Shown here: positions 33,871 to 44,100 of the stretch, one piece after another
How positions within the stretch are numbered: the stretch's first letter is position 1
How the letters are laid out: each line of letters begins with the position of its first letter
NCBI GenBank assembly: GCA_039944855.1
Contig: JBDUXZ010000005.1
Span: 248,001 to 312,000, forward strand
Reading direction: 5' to 3'
From: Rhodothermales bacterium
GTDB taxonomy: Bacteria > Bacteroidota > Rhodothermia > Rhodothermales > JANQRZ01
DNA length: 64,000 nucleotides
The notes under the pieces: model-generated
Database searches by the model: none
The model's input: the letters and a program-made list of their open reading frames with translations, nothing else
Told to the model about the DNA's origin: nothing
Position numbers and translations under genes: made by a program

Positions 33871-34929
33871 ATGAACACGCTGCGCCAGAGCACGATCACG
33901 GGATGGGGCCTCTACGCCCCCGAACGCATCGTCACGAACGACGAGCTCGCTCAAACCCTCGACACCACGGACGAGTGGATCCGCACGCGCTCCGGCATCG
34001 CCCAGCGCCACGTCGTCGGGCCCGACGAGTTCACGTCCACGATGAGCACCGCCGCCGCGCAGCGGGCGATGGACCAGGCCGGCGTCACCGCCGACGACCT
34101 CGACCTCATCCTCGTCGCGACCTCGACGCCGGACTACCTCACGCCGCCCGTCTCCAGCCAGATCCAGGACATGCTCGGGGCGAACTGCGGGGCGATGGCG
34201 CTCGTCGTCGGCTGCACCGGGTTCGTCTACGCCGTCGTCACCGCGCACCAGTTCATCGCGACGGGCGCGGCGAAGACGGTCCTCGTCATCGGCGCGGAGA
34301 CGATCACGCGCAACCTCAACTGGGAGGACCGGTCGACGTGCGTGCTCTTCGGCGACGGCGCGGGCGCCGTCGTGATGCAGGCCACCGACGAGACCGACGC
34401 GGGCGTGCACGCGTTCGTGCTCGGCTCCGACGGCTCGGGCGCCGAGCACCTCATCCAGTATTCCGGCGGCACACGGACGCCGCCAACGGCGGAGACGATC
34501 GCCGCCGGCGACAACTACCTCCGGATGAACGGCCGCGAGGTGTTCAAATTCGCGACGACGAAGATGGTCCAATCGCTCGATCAAGTGATGAGCGACGCCG
34601 GCATCACGGCCGACGACATCGACCTGTTCATCCCGCACCAGGCCAATGCCCGCATTATCGAGTACGCGGCGCAACAGGCCGGCATCCCGATGGAGAAGGT
34701 GGTGATGAACGTCGAACGCTACGGCAACACGTCGGCCGCGACGATCCCGATCGCGCTCGCCGAGGCGTTCGACGCAGGCCGGGCGAAGCCGGGCGACACG
34801 CTCGCGCTCGTCGGATTCGGCGCGGGGCTGACGTGGGCCGCCTGCATCTTCCAGCTTGCCGCCACGTCCGTCGCTCCGTCGAAGGCGAAGCAGCATCCGC
34901 ACCCGGCCGTCGAAGGGTTCATCGCGTAG
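33871..34929 (+). CDS. fabH: Beta-ketoacyl-ACP synthase III family protein
   Basis: A 352-residue thiolase-fold condensing enzyme. The Cys-His-Asn triad of KAS III is complete: Cys115 in VVGCTGFVYA, His256 in FIPHQANARI and Asn286 in RYGNTSAATI, plus the closing GFGAGLTWA motif. It would join acetyl-CoA (or another acyl-CoA) to malonyl-ACP to start fatty-acid chains. It is slightly longer than typical FabH, with a C-terminal tail rich in Ala, Ser and His. It is not in the usual plsX-fabH-fabD cluster, so a secondary or specialised KAS III is possible. Confidence 0.92.
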   Translation: MNTLRQSTITGWGLYAPERIVTNDELAQTLDTTDEWIRTRSGIAQRHVVGPDEFTSTMSTAAAQRAMDQAGVTADDLDLILVATSTPDYLTPPVSSQIQDMLGANCGAMALVVGCTGFVYAVVTAHQFIATGAAKTVLVIGAETITRNLNWEDRSTCVLFGDGAGAVVMQATDETDAGVHAFVLGSDGSGAEHLIQYSGGTRTPPTAETIAAGDNYLRMNGREVFKFATTKMVQSLDQVMSDAGITADDIDLFIPHQANARIIEYAAQQAGIPMEKVVMNVERYGNTSAATIPIALAEAFDAGRAKPGDTLALVGFGAGLTWAACIFQLAATSVAPSKAKQHPHPAVEGFIA

Positions 34930-35051
34930 GCCGGCGGGTCGGTTTAATGCTCCGTGTCAATCCGACGATGCCGAAGGAGCCCTCGGCCGGGATACACAGC
35001 ATGCACGCCCGCGCCGACGGCATCACTGGCTTGCAGGATAGCGGATAACCC

Positions 35052-36959
35052 ATGAGCGGGATTGCGGGCCTTTTCCAACCCAACGGCCCGGCCGTCGCGG
35101 AGAGCGACCTACGGCGCATGACGGAAGCGTTGGCCCACCGAGGCGGCCACGCTGCATGTTGGTCACACGCCGCGGTCGGGCTCGGGCTCCAGTCGAGGAC
35201 CGCGGCGGCGGGGCCCATCACCTCCGGCCCGCTTGCCCTTGTCGCAGACGCCCGAATCGACAACCGGGTGGAGCTGATCGCAGCACTGTCGCTCCCCGGC
35301 CCGGCGTCGGAGGTCACCGATGAGGCCCTGATCCTCGCGGCCTACGAGCGATGGGGCGACGACTGTCCCGCGCACCTCATCGGAGCCTTCGCGTTCGCGC
35401 TCTGGGACGAGCGCCGCCGCACGCTCCTCTGCGCGCGCGACCACCTCGGCATTCGCCCGTTTTACTACCATCGCACGGACGCCCACTTCGCGTTCGGCTC
35501 GGAGATCAAAGCGCTCCTCGCACTCGGCGTGCCCCGGCAGGTGCGCGCGGCGAGCGTGGCCGACTTCCTCCTGCTGCAGCCTGAGGACAAGGAGGCGACG
35601 TTCTATGAAGGGGTCCTTCGGCTCCCACCGGCCCACACGCTCACGGTGACGCCGGACGGCCTGCAACGACGCCGCTACTGGTCGCTCGACCCGGACCGCA
35701 CCCTCGACCTCGGCTCCGACGAAGCCTACGCCGAAGCGTTCTACGAGCTGTTCGACGAAGCTGTGCGCTGCCGCCTGCGCGGCCCTGCCCCCGTCGGCTC
35801 CACGCTCAGCGGCGGGCTCGACTCGTCGTCCATCACCGTCCTCGCGCGGGATCGGCTGGCGGCGACGGGCCGCGACCCGCTCGACACGTTCTCGCTCGTC
35901 TTCGACGAGGTGACGGCGAGCGACGAGCGGCGCTACATCCAGTCCGTGCTGGACCAGGGCGGCCTCCGTCCGCACCTCGTCCACGGCGACCGCATCGGCG
36001 TGTTCGAGGAACTCGACCGGATGCTCGCGCACCTCGACGAGCCGTTCTTCGGGCCCAACCTGTTCCTCCACTGGGGCCTCTACCGATCCGCGCAGCAGCA
36101 GGGCGTCGGCGTGTTGCTGGATGGCGTGCTCGGCGACAGCGTCGTCTACCACGGCGACGTGTACCTCACCGAGTTGGTCGCGCGGGGCCGCTGGCTCGCC
36201 TTCGGACGAGAGCTGCGTCCCACGGCGAGGAAGTGGGGCCGCGGGTGGAAGGGGCTCCGGTACGTCGCGCGCCGGTACGTGTGGACCCCGCTCGTCTCCG
36301 AGCCGCTGCGCCGCACGTTCCCGTCCCTCCCCTGGCGTCCGCACCCGAACGACTTCGCCAGCACGCTCTTGAACCCGGAGTTCGCGCGGAACTTGCGAGA
36401 TTCAGAGCAGGCGGACTTCGTCGGGACCGACAGCCATCGGTCTCCTCGCTCGGTGCGCGCCGCACACTACGACGAGTTGACCTCCGGGCTGCTGCCGGCG
36501 GCGCTCGAAGTCATGGACCGCGCCGTAGCCGCATTCGGCATCGAAGCCCGCTACCCCTTCGCCGACCGCCGCCTCGTCGAGTTCTGCCTCGCGCTGCCTC
36601 CGACGCAGCGGTTCCGCCAGGGCCGGACACGCGATATTCTGCGCCGCGCGATGCACAGCCACTTGCCCGAGCCCATTCGGACGCGGAACACGAAGGGCAA
36701 CCTCAGCCACGTCCTCGCTCACAGCCTGCGCGATCCGTCGACCGGCCTCCGGGACTTCGTGGAGGACCGCCTCTCCATCGCCGAACCGTATCTCGACGTC
36801 GACGTCGTGCGGCGCGCGTATCGCGCGGTCGTCGACGACCGCGCGACCGGCCAGGCGCGCATGGCGCTGTGGCAGGCCGCCGTCCTCGTGCGGTGGCTGG
36901 AGCGAGAACGGGAAGCTCCGTCCCGCGCGAACCACCCTGACCTTCACCCCAGCACCTGA
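35052..36959 (+). CDS. Asparagine synthetase-like ATP-dependent ligase lacking Cys2 (lasso-cyclase-like)
   Basis: A 635-residue two-domain protein of the AsnB fold. The N-terminal glutaminase-like domain starts MSGIAGLFQ: the nucleophile Cys2 of true AsnB is Ser, so glutamine hydrolysis should not work. The rest of the domain (RRGG-like turn, GAFAFALWDE, RDHLGIRPFYY) is kept. The synthetase domain has an intact PP-loop, SGGLDSSS (253-260), and EARYPFADRRLVEFCLALP. Loss of Cys2 is typical of lasso peptide macrocyclases, which activate an Asp/Glu side chain. The next gene, an HPr-kinase-like protein, is another lasso-cluster hallmark, but no leader peptidase or clear precursor is seen. Confidence 0.82.
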   Translation: MSGIAGLFQPNGPAVAESDLRRMTEALAHRGGHAACWSHAAVGLGLQSRTAAAGPITSGPLALVADARIDNRVELIAALSLPGPASEVTDEALILAAYERWGDDCPAHLIGAFAFALWDERRRTLLCARDHLGIRPFYYHRTDAHFAFGSEIKALLALGVPRQVRAASVADFLLLQPEDKEATFYEGVLRLPPAHTLTVTPDGLQRRRYWSLDPDRTLDLGSDEAYAEAFYELFDEAVRCRLRGPAPVGSTLSGGLDSSSITVLARDRLAATGRDPLDTFSLVFDEVTASDERRYIQSVLDQGGLRPHLVHGDRIGVFEELDRMLAHLDEPFFGPNLFLHWGLYRSAQQQGVGVLLDGVLGDSVVYHGDVYLTELVARGRWLAFGRELRPTARKWGRGWKGLRYVARRYVWTPLVSEPLRRTFPSLPWRPHPNDFASTLLNPEFARNLRDSEQADFVGTDSHRSPRSVRAAHYDELTSGLLPAALEVMDRAVAAFGIEARYPFADRRLVEFCLALPPTQRFRQGRTRDILRRAMHSHLPEPIRTRNTKGNLSHVLAHSLRDPSTGLRDFVEDRLSIAEPYLDVDVVRRAYRAVVDDRATGQARMALWQAAVLVRWLEREREAPSRANHPDLHPST

Positions 36960-36990
36960 ATCCCGCAGCGCCTTGCCCCCCTCCGCTTCG

Positions 36991-37884
36991 ATGCACCGCT
37001 ACGTAGCCTACGGGCTCTCGATCGCGACGAGTATCCCGCTCCCCGAACTCCCCCCCGCAGACCCGAGTGTGAGCGGCGCGCCGGACATCCAGTTCTTTGG
37101 GGAGCCGCTGGGGACGCCGCCCGAGCCCGGCTCCGTGCCCGCGTCCACCGACGGACAGCAGGTCGTGATCGCGTGGGGCGACTACGTGACGCTGCGGATG
37201 CGCGGCGGGCACGAGTGCGCGTTCGACACCTCCGAAGCCCTCGCCGAAGCCATGCTCCGGCGGTACCTGCTCGGCCCCGGCCTCGGCATCCTCCTCCATC
37301 AACGCGGCCTGCTCGTCCTCCACGCCAGCGCCGTCAACCTCGGCGGCGAAGCCGTCCTGTTCATCGGCGAGAAGGGAGCCGGCAAGTCGACGACGGCCGC
37401 CGGCCTCCTCGCCCGGGGACACACGCTCCTCTCCGACGATGTCGTCGCCATCGACCTCACCGACCCGGCGCGCCCGCTCGTCCTCCCGGCGTTCGCCCAG
37501 ATCCGGTTGCGGCCGGACTCCGCCGCCGCCGTCGAGGTGCCCGACGACGAACTCGCGACGACCAATCTCACGCTCGACAAGCGGCTGTGGCAGGTGCACG
37601 ACCGGTTCCAGTCCGCCCCGGTGCCGCTGCGGGAGATCAACGTGCTCGACCGTGGCGTGCCAGGCGCCGTGGAGAGGCTCGCGAGCGATGCCGCCCTCGC
37701 CCAACTCCTCACGCACCTCTACGCGCCACGGTTTGCCGGCACGTCCGTGATGACGGGCGCCCACCTCCAGGCGTGCGCGACGCTCCTCGGCGCGGTCATC
37801 GTCCGGCGGCTCTCGCGCTCGGAATCGATGCGGGACCTCCCGATTTTGCTGGATACGGTCGAAGGCGACGGGCGGGCCGCCTAG
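36991..37884 (+). CDS. HPr kinase-like P-loop protein
   Basis: A 297-residue protein of the HprK-related family. LVLHASAV precedes the Walker A loop GEKGAGKST, followed by LLSDDVVAIDL, the order seen in HPr kinase-like proteins of RiPP (lasso) gene clusters and of PqqD-type neighbourhoods. The N-terminal 90 residues are not HPrK-like. The start ATG at 36991 is preferred to an upstream TTG. It follows the Cys2-less asparagine synthetase by 31 bases, so the two are one transcript. In paeninodin-type clusters such kinases phosphorylate the precursor C-terminus. Confidence 0.8.
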   Translation: MHRYVAYGLSIATSIPLPELPPADPSVSGAPDIQFFGEPLGTPPEPGSVPASTDGQQVVIAWGDYVTLRMRGGHECAFDTSEALAEAMLRRYLLGPGLGILLHQRGLLVLHASAVNLGGEAVLFIGEKGAGKSTTAAGLLARGHTLLSDDVVAIDLTDPARPLVLPAFAQIRLRPDSAAAVEVPDDELATTNLTLDKRLWQVHDRFQSAPVPLREINVLDRGVPGAVERLASDAALAQLLTHLYAPRFAGTSVMTGAHLQACATLLGAVIVRRLSRSESMRDLPILLDTVEGDGRAA

Positions 37885-37964
37885 CGCGGCGCGCGGGCCG
37901 GCGGCGGCGTACCCGGACGCCGAGAGAACGCACGACGTCCGCGCGGCTGCTAAGATCAGACGTG

Positions 37965-37992
37965 TATTGCAAGTACGCCTGTCCTGTAATAT
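37965..37992 (+). promoter_or_regulatory. Possible promoter of the sugar-porter operon
   Basis: A TATTGC-like element at 37965-37970 and TAATAT at 37987-37992, 16 bases apart, lie just upstream of the palindromic operator at 38005. The -35 match is weak. Confidence 0.35.
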
Positions 37993-38004
37993 CATAGCCC
38001 TGAC

Positions 38005-38020
38005 GTGAAAAGGTTTTCAC
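38005..38020 (+). promoter_or_regulatory. LacI-type operator, GTGAAAAGGTTTTCAC
   Basis: Perfect 7-base arms (GTGAAAA / TTTTCAC) surround GG. The 14-base core TGAAAAGGTTTTCA recurs, in the same orientation relative to transcription, in front of the opposite operon at 54514-54527. A further AGCGCTTTCAC element lies at 38039-38049. It is a likely operator of the LacI-family regulator at 54716-55738. Confidence 0.7.
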
Positions 38021-38120
38021 ACCGGGGCTCCCTCCGGTAGCGCTTTCACAACGCAGCCCTTGGCGCGGTACGGTTGGGGGACGTGTGCGACCATCCTCTC
38101 TCCCAACCGCTTCGAAACCG

Positions 38121-39680
38121 ATGCCGAACCGCCTCTACGTCATCCGGACCGCCCTGATCGTCGCGCTCGGCGGCTTCCTCATGGGGTTCGACGCCTCCGT
38201 GATCTCCGGCGTCGTCAAGTTCATCGAGCCCGAGTTCAACCTGACGAAGCTGCAGCTCGGCTGGTCGGTGAGTTCGCTCACGCTCACGGCCACGCTGGCG
38301 ATGATGCTTTCGGGCCCGCTCAGCGACCGCTACGGCCGGAAGTCGATCCTCGTGCTCGCCTCGATCCTCTACGCGGTCTCGGCGATTGGGTCGGCCATCG
38401 CGCCCTCGTTCTGGTTCCTCGTCGTCGCGCGCATGATCGGCGGGCTGGGCGTCGGCGCCTCCCTCATCATCGCGCCGATGTACATCGCCGAGATCGCGCC
38501 GCCGGCGATGCGCGGGCAGATGGTGTCGTTCAACCAGCTCAACATCGTCCTCGGCATCACCGTCGCGTTCTTCACGAACTACCTCATCCTGCAACTGGCG
38601 GACTCCCCCGCGGCGTGGGCGCAGTCGCTCGGATTCGCCGGCAACGAGTGGCGCTGGATGCTGGGGCTGGAGACGCTCCCCGCCGTGCTCTACTTCGTCG
38701 GGCTGTTCTTCGTGCCGCAGAGCCCGCGGTGGCTGGTGATGCAGGGCCGGCACCAGGAGGCCCTGCCCATCATGGAGATGGCGGTCGGGAACGTCGCGGC
38801 CATGCAGGAGCTCTCCGACATTCAGAAGAGCATGGTGAAGGACGAGGTGCAGGAGAAGGCCTCGGTGCGCGACCTCTTCGCCCCCGCCATGCGCCTCGTC
38901 ATCACGATCGGCGTCGTGGTCGGCGTGCTCCAGCAGATCACCGGGATCAACTCGGTGTTCTTCTACGCCCCGATCATCTTCGAGCAGTCGGGCATCGGGA
39001 CCGACGCGTCGTTCGTGCAGGCGATCCTCGTCGGCGTGATCAACCTCGTGTTCACGATCGCCGCGATCGCGCTCATCGACCGGCTCGGGCGGAAGCCGCT
39101 CCTGGGCATCGGGCTGACCGGCATCACGATCGCCATGTTCGTGCTCGCCTACGGGTTCGGGCAGGCGACGTATACGCTCAGCCCCGAGTCCCCGGCCGTC
39201 GTCGTCGAGCGGCCCGAGGCCCTCATCCCGCTCGTCGGCCAGACGTACGACAGCGACGTCGCCTTCAAGGGCGCGCTGCAAGAGGCGCTCGGTGTGGACG
39301 ACGCGACGGTCTACGAGTCGCAGCTCATCACCGAGGCGATCTCGATGAACCCGACGCTGATCCTGTTCGGGATTCTCGGCTTCGTCGCCTCGTTCGCGAT
39401 CTCGATCGGGCCGGTGATGTGGGTGCTGTTCTCCGAGATGTTCCCCAACCGGATCCGTGGACTGGCGATCTCGTTCGTCGGCCTCATCAACTCGGCGGTC
39501 AGCTTCCTCGTGCAGCTCGTCTTCCCGTGGGAGCTCGCCACACTCGGGAGTTCGCTGACGTTCCTCATCTACGGGCTCTTCGCCGCCGTCGGGCTCGTGT
39601 TCGTCCTCCTCGTCGTGCCCGAGACGAAGGGCAAGTCGCTCGAAGAGCTCGAAGCCCAGCTCGTCCGGACGCCCACGTAG
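38121..39680 (+). CDS. Sugar porter, MFS family (XylE/GLUT-like)
   Basis: A 519-residue, 12-helix transporter. Sugar-porter signatures are present: GFLMGFDASVISG in helix 1, GPLSDRYGRKS in loop 2-3, RMIGGLGVGA, PQSPRWLVMQGR, QQITGINSVFFYAP in helix 7, and PETKGKSLEELE at the C-terminus. Such proteins import hexoses or disaccharides, usually with H+. Between helices 9 and 10 it has an enlarged loop (about residues 345-410). The start is set at ATG 38121 (MPNRLYVIR). It opens an operon with a glycosidase and a beta-glucan phosphorylase, and an operator palindrome lies 100 bases upstream. Confidence 0.92.
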   Translation: MPNRLYVIRTALIVALGGFLMGFDASVISGVVKFIEPEFNLTKLQLGWSVSSLTLTATLAMMLSGPLSDRYGRKSILVLASILYAVSAIGSAIAPSFWFLVVARMIGGLGVGASLIIAPMYIAEIAPPAMRGQMVSFNQLNIVLGITVAFFTNYLILQLADSPAAWAQSLGFAGNEWRWMLGLETLPAVLYFVGLFFVPQSPRWLVMQGRHQEALPIMEMAVGNVAAMQELSDIQKSMVKDEVQEKASVRDLFAPAMRLVITIGVVVGVLQQITGINSVFFYAPIIFEQSGIGTDASFVQAILVGVINLVFTIAAIALIDRLGRKPLLGIGLTGITIAMFVLAYGFGQATYTLSPESPAVVVERPEALIPLVGQTYDSDVAFKGALQEALGVDDATVYESQLITEAISMNPTLILFGILGFVASFAISIGPVMWVLFSEMFPNRIRGLAISFVGLINSAVSFLVQLVFPWELATLGSSLTFLIYGLFAAVGLVFVLLVVPETKGKSLEELEAQLVRTPT

Positions 39681-39742
39681 CGAGCTGGCACCCGATCTGA
39701 CTCCGTGCTCGTCCCGGCTTTCCCCGACCCACGCCTAGCCCT

Positions 39743-41119
39743 ATGTCCTCTCTCCCCTCCGCCGCACCGCTCGTCCCGGCACTGTGCTGCCTGCTCGCAC
39801 TCCTCCCCCTCGCCGCCTGCGACGCTCCGCCGCCGACCCCGCAGGGCGGCGCGCTTCCCGACACGTCCGAGGCCGGCCCCGTAAAGGTCGAGCTACGCGA
39901 CGACGACGGCCGCTACCAGCTCTACGTCGACGGCGAGCCGTTTTACATCAACGGCGCCGGGCTGGAGTTCGGCGACGTCGAGCGGCTGGCCGCGCACGGC
40001 GCGAACTCGTTCCGCACGTGGCGGACCGACAACGGCGAAGCCACCGGGCGGGAAGTGCTCGACCGCGCGCACGCGAACGGCCTCCTCGTCACGATGGGGC
40101 TCGAGATCGCCCGCGAACGCGAGGGGCAGGGCCGCGGCGTCTTCGGCTTCGACTACGACGACTCGACGGCCGTGGCCGCCCAACTCGAACGCGTCCGCGC
40201 CGAGGTGATGCAATACAAGGACCACCCGGCGCTCCTCATCTGGGGCATCGGCAACGAACTCAACCTCGGCGCCGAGAATCCTGCCGTGTGGGACGCAGTC
40301 AACGAGATCTCGGAGATGATCCACGAGATCGACCCGAACCACCTCACGACGACGATGCTGGCCGGGATCGGCCCTGAACTCGTCGACGATATCAAAGCGC
40401 GCGCGCCGGACCTCGACCTGCTCAGCATCCAGATGTACGCCGACATCGAGAACCTCCCGCAGCGGCTCGACGACGCGGGGTGGGACGGGCCGTACATGGT
40501 CACCGAGTGGGGCGCGACCGGCCACTGGGAGGTCGAGAAGACGCCGTGGGGCGCGCCCATCGAGAACAACAGCTCGGTCAAGGCCGACCTCTACCGCTCG
40601 CGCTACGAGACGGCGATCGCCTCGGACACGACGCACGGGCTGGGCTCGTACGTCTTCCTCTGGGGCCAGAAGCAAGAGCGCACCCCGACGTGGTACGGCC
40701 TGTTTCTCCCGACCGGCGAGGAGACTGAGACGGTCGACGTGATGGAGTCGCTGTGGACCGGGGAGATGCCGGACAACCGGACGCCCCGCCTCGAATCGGC
40801 CACGCTCGACGGCCGGACGGCGGATGACGGGATCACGCTCTCCCCCCGCCAGTCCGTCCCCGCTCGCGTGGTCTCGACAGACGCCGACGGCGACGCGCTC
40901 CGCTACGCATGGGAGGTCCGCGAGGAGCAGACCGACCTCAGCGAAGGCGGCGACGACGAGTCGGTGCCCGCGCTCATCCCCGACGTGATCGACGCGCCGG
41001 ATTCCGCCGAGATCACCGTCACCGCTCCCGACGAGCCCGGGGCCTATCGCCTCTTCGTGTACGTGTACGACGGCCAGGGCCACGCCGCGCACGCCAACAT
41101 TCCCTTCTATGTCGAGTGA
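39743..41119 (+). CDS. GH2/GH5-like TIM-barrel glycosidase lipoprotein with C-terminal Ig-like domain
   Basis: A 458-residue surface lipoprotein (lipobox LAAC, Cys26). A TIM barrel of the clan GH-A type spans about residues 50-340. The acid/base is Glu172 in IWGIGNELN and the nucleophile Glu255 in VTEWGATGHWE. The C-terminal 110 residues form an Ig-like module (PRLESATLDG ... YRLFVYVYDGQGHAAHANIPFYV). A close paralogue lies on the other strand at 45684-47087. The locus context suggests a beta-1,3-glucan exo-enzyme or transglycosylase, though the exact family is not certain. Its end overlaps the next gene by 11 bases. Confidence 0.8.
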   Translation: MSSLPSAAPLVPALCCLLALLPLAACDAPPPTPQGGALPDTSEAGPVKVELRDDDGRYQLYVDGEPFYINGAGLEFGDVERLAAHGANSFRTWRTDNGEATGREVLDRAHANGLLVTMGLEIAREREGQGRGVFGFDYDDSTAVAAQLERVRAEVMQYKDHPALLIWGIGNELNLGAENPAVWDAVNEISEMIHEIDPNHLTTTMLAGIGPELVDDIKARAPDLDLLSIQMYADIENLPQRLDDAGWDGPYMVTEWGATGHWEVEKTPWGAPIENNSSVKADLYRSRYETAIASDTTHGLGSYVFLWGQKQERTPTWYGLFLPTGEETETVDVMESLWTGEMPDNRTPRLESATLDGRTADDGITLSPRQSVPARVVSTDADGDALRYAWEVREEQTDLSEGGDDESVPALIPDVIDAPDSAEITVTAPDEPGAYRLFVYVYDGQGHAAHANIPFYVE

Positions 41120-44100
41120 GTCCCCAGCCCCCGCCGAACGCACATCCCCCGGCCGCACCGAGCCCCCCATCTTCGTAGGCTCTGCGCGCCGGCAACCGAA
41201 CGCCCGCGCTGTCGAGGGCGACTTCGTCGACGTGGACGGAGAGGCGATGTACCGGATCGAGAATTACGACCGGATGCCGCCGTTCTTCATCTCGCTCGTG
41301 AGCGACGCGGACCACTGGCTGTTCATTTCCAGCAACGGGGCCCTGACGGCCGGGCGGCGAAGCCCGGATCACGCCCTCTTCCCGTACACCACCGTCGACA
41401 AGATCCACGACTCGCTCGACCTGACGGGCAGTAAGACGCTCATCCTGGCGACCCTGCACGACGAGCGTGACGGGAGCGGGGACGGCACAGCGCACGGGAA
41501 ACAGCGGCTCTGGGAGCCGTTCTCGGACCGCTACGACGGCCTTTACGCGCTCCGGCGTAGCCTCTACAAAAGCCTCCAGGGCGACACGCTCCGCTTCGAG
41601 GAAGTCAATGAGAACCTCGGTCTCACGTTCGCCGTCACGTGGAGTACGAGCGAGCGGTTCGGGTTCGTGAAGCGCTCGGAGTTGGTGAACCACGGCGCGA
41701 GCGGCACTACGGTCCGCGTGCTTGACGGCGTACAGAACCTGATGCCGTACGGGATCAGCCGCGAACTGCAGACGTCGCGGAGCGTCCTCGCCGACGCGTA
41801 CAAAAAGAACGAACGAGTCCCCGACACGACGCTCGGGCTGTTCACGCTCAGCGCGATCCCCGTCGACCGGGCGGAGCCGAGCGAGGCGTTGAAGGCCACG
41901 ACGGTGTGGTCGGCCGGGCTGGAGCCCGATGCCCTCCTCCTGTCGAGCCGGCAGCTCGACCGCTTCCGCGCCGGGCACGCCGTCGAAACCGAGACGGCAA
42001 TCCGTGCCGAGCGCGGGGCCTACTTCGTCTCTGCCACCCTCGACCTCGCCGCCGGGGCATCGCAGCGCTGGGACCTGGTCGCTGACATCGAGCAGGATGC
42101 GGCCGACGTGATCGCGCTCGCCGACGCCCTCGCCGACCCCGAGGCCCTGATAGCAGAAGTCCATGCCGACGTGGCGGCGGGCACCGAGCGCCTCCGTCAA
42201 CTCGTGGCCGGGACCGACGGCGAGCAAGTCACGGCCGAGCCGATGACGACGGCCCGCCACCGCATGAACGTCCTGTTCAACATCATGCGCGGCGGCGTCT
42301 TCGACGAGGGCTACAGCATCGTCCGCGAGGACGTGCGCGCCTTCGTTGCGCACCACAATGCGGCCGTCGCCGAGGCCCACGCCGACCGGTTCGACGCGCT
42401 CCCGGAGCGGATCACGTTTCAGGCGCTGATGGAGATGGCGGCGGCCGGCGGCCCGCAGCTCGAACGGCTCTGCTCGTCGTACCTCCCGCTCAGCTTCAGC
42501 CGCCGCCACGGCGACCCGAGCCGCCCCTGGAACCACTTCACGATCGACCTCAAGCAAGCCGACGGGTCCACCAAGCGGGGCTACGAAGGCAACTGGCGCG
42601 ACATCTTCCAGAACTGGGAAGCCCTCGGCCGCTCGTACCCCGGCTACCTCGAAGGGATGATCGCCACCTTCGTCAACGCCTCCACCGCCGACGGCTACAA
42701 CCCGTACCGAATCACCGACGAGGGCATCGACTGGGAGACCATCGAGCCAGACGATCCGTGGTCGTACATCGGATACTGGGGCGACCACCAACTGATCTAC
42801 CTCCTCCGGCTCCTCGTCCTCTCGCGCGCGCATCATCCGGGGCTGCTCGAAGGCCTGCTCTCGCGGCGGCTCTTCAGCTACGCGAACGTCCCCTACCGCA
42901 TCAAGCCCTACGCCGATCTCCTCCGCGACCCGCACGACACAGTCGAGTTCGACGAGGCTCTGGAGCACGCCATCGAGCGGCGCGTGGCGGCCGTCGGCGC
43001 CGACGGGAAGCTGCTCTGGGATGCCGACGGCGCCGTCCGCCTCGTGACCCTCGCTGAGAAGCTGCTCGTGCCCCTGCTGGCGAAGCTGACCAACTTCATC
43101 CCCGAAGGCGGCATCTGGATGAACACGCAGCGCCCGGAGTGGAACGACGCCAACAACGCCCTCGTGGGCTACGGCGTCTCGATGGTGACGCTCTTCGCGC
43201 TCCGCCGCACTCTGACCGTCCTCCGCGACCTGTTCTCGGACGCACCGGAGGAGACCTTCACCCTCTCCTCCGAGGTCGCCGACCTGCTCGATGCGGTCTC
43301 GGGTGCCTTCGATCGGTTCGCGGAGTACGCAGACCGCACACTCTCCGACGCCGAGCGCAAAGAGGTCGTCGACGCCCTCGGCGAGGCGGGCTCGGCCTAT
43401 CGCCAGACGCTCTACGCTGACGGCCTCTCGGGCGCGACCCGCGCCGTCGCCGTGGCCGACGTGCACGCGATGATCGACCGGGCGGAAGTCTTCGCCGACC
43501 ACACGATCTCCGTCAACCGTCGTGAGGATGGGCTCTTCCACGCCTACAACCTGATGGCGGCCGACGCCGAAGGCATCTCGGTGAGCCACCTCTACGCGAT
43601 GCTGGAGGGGCAGGCGGCGGCGCTCGATGCGGGCGTGCTCTCGCCCGACGCCTCCGTCGGCGTCCTCGAAGCGCTCCGCGCCAGCGCGATCTACCGGCCC
43701 GACCAGCATAGCTACCGGCTCTACCCGGACCGAGAACTGCCGAGCTTCCTCGAGAAGAACAACCTCCCGCCGGAGGCCGTCGAGGCGTCCTCGCTCCTCC
43801 GCACGCTCATCGCCGACGGCGACCGGTCCCTCATCGTGCAGGACGTCCGCGGTGGGGTTCACTTCAATGGTGCCTTCCGCAACAAGACCGACGTGCAGGC
43901 GGCGCTCAACGGGCTCCGTACGCAGGGCTACGCCGACGCCGTCGACCGCGAAGGGCAGCACGTGCTCGACGTGTTCGAGCAGGTCTTCGACCACCGCTCG
44001 TATACGGGCCGCTCCGGGACGTTCTTCGGCTACGAGGGGCTCGGCAGCATCTACTGGCACATGGTCTCCAAGCTGGCCCTCGCGGCGCAGGAGACGTTCC

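Noticed and set aside
34947-35048. 33-codon frame ending three bases before the Cys2-less synthetase start, considered as a lasso precursor
   Set aside because: No Thr at the -2 position of any plausible core, no Gly with Asp/Glu at 7-9 leaving a usable tail, no leader motif and no Shine-Dalgarno. Its position is suggestive only.
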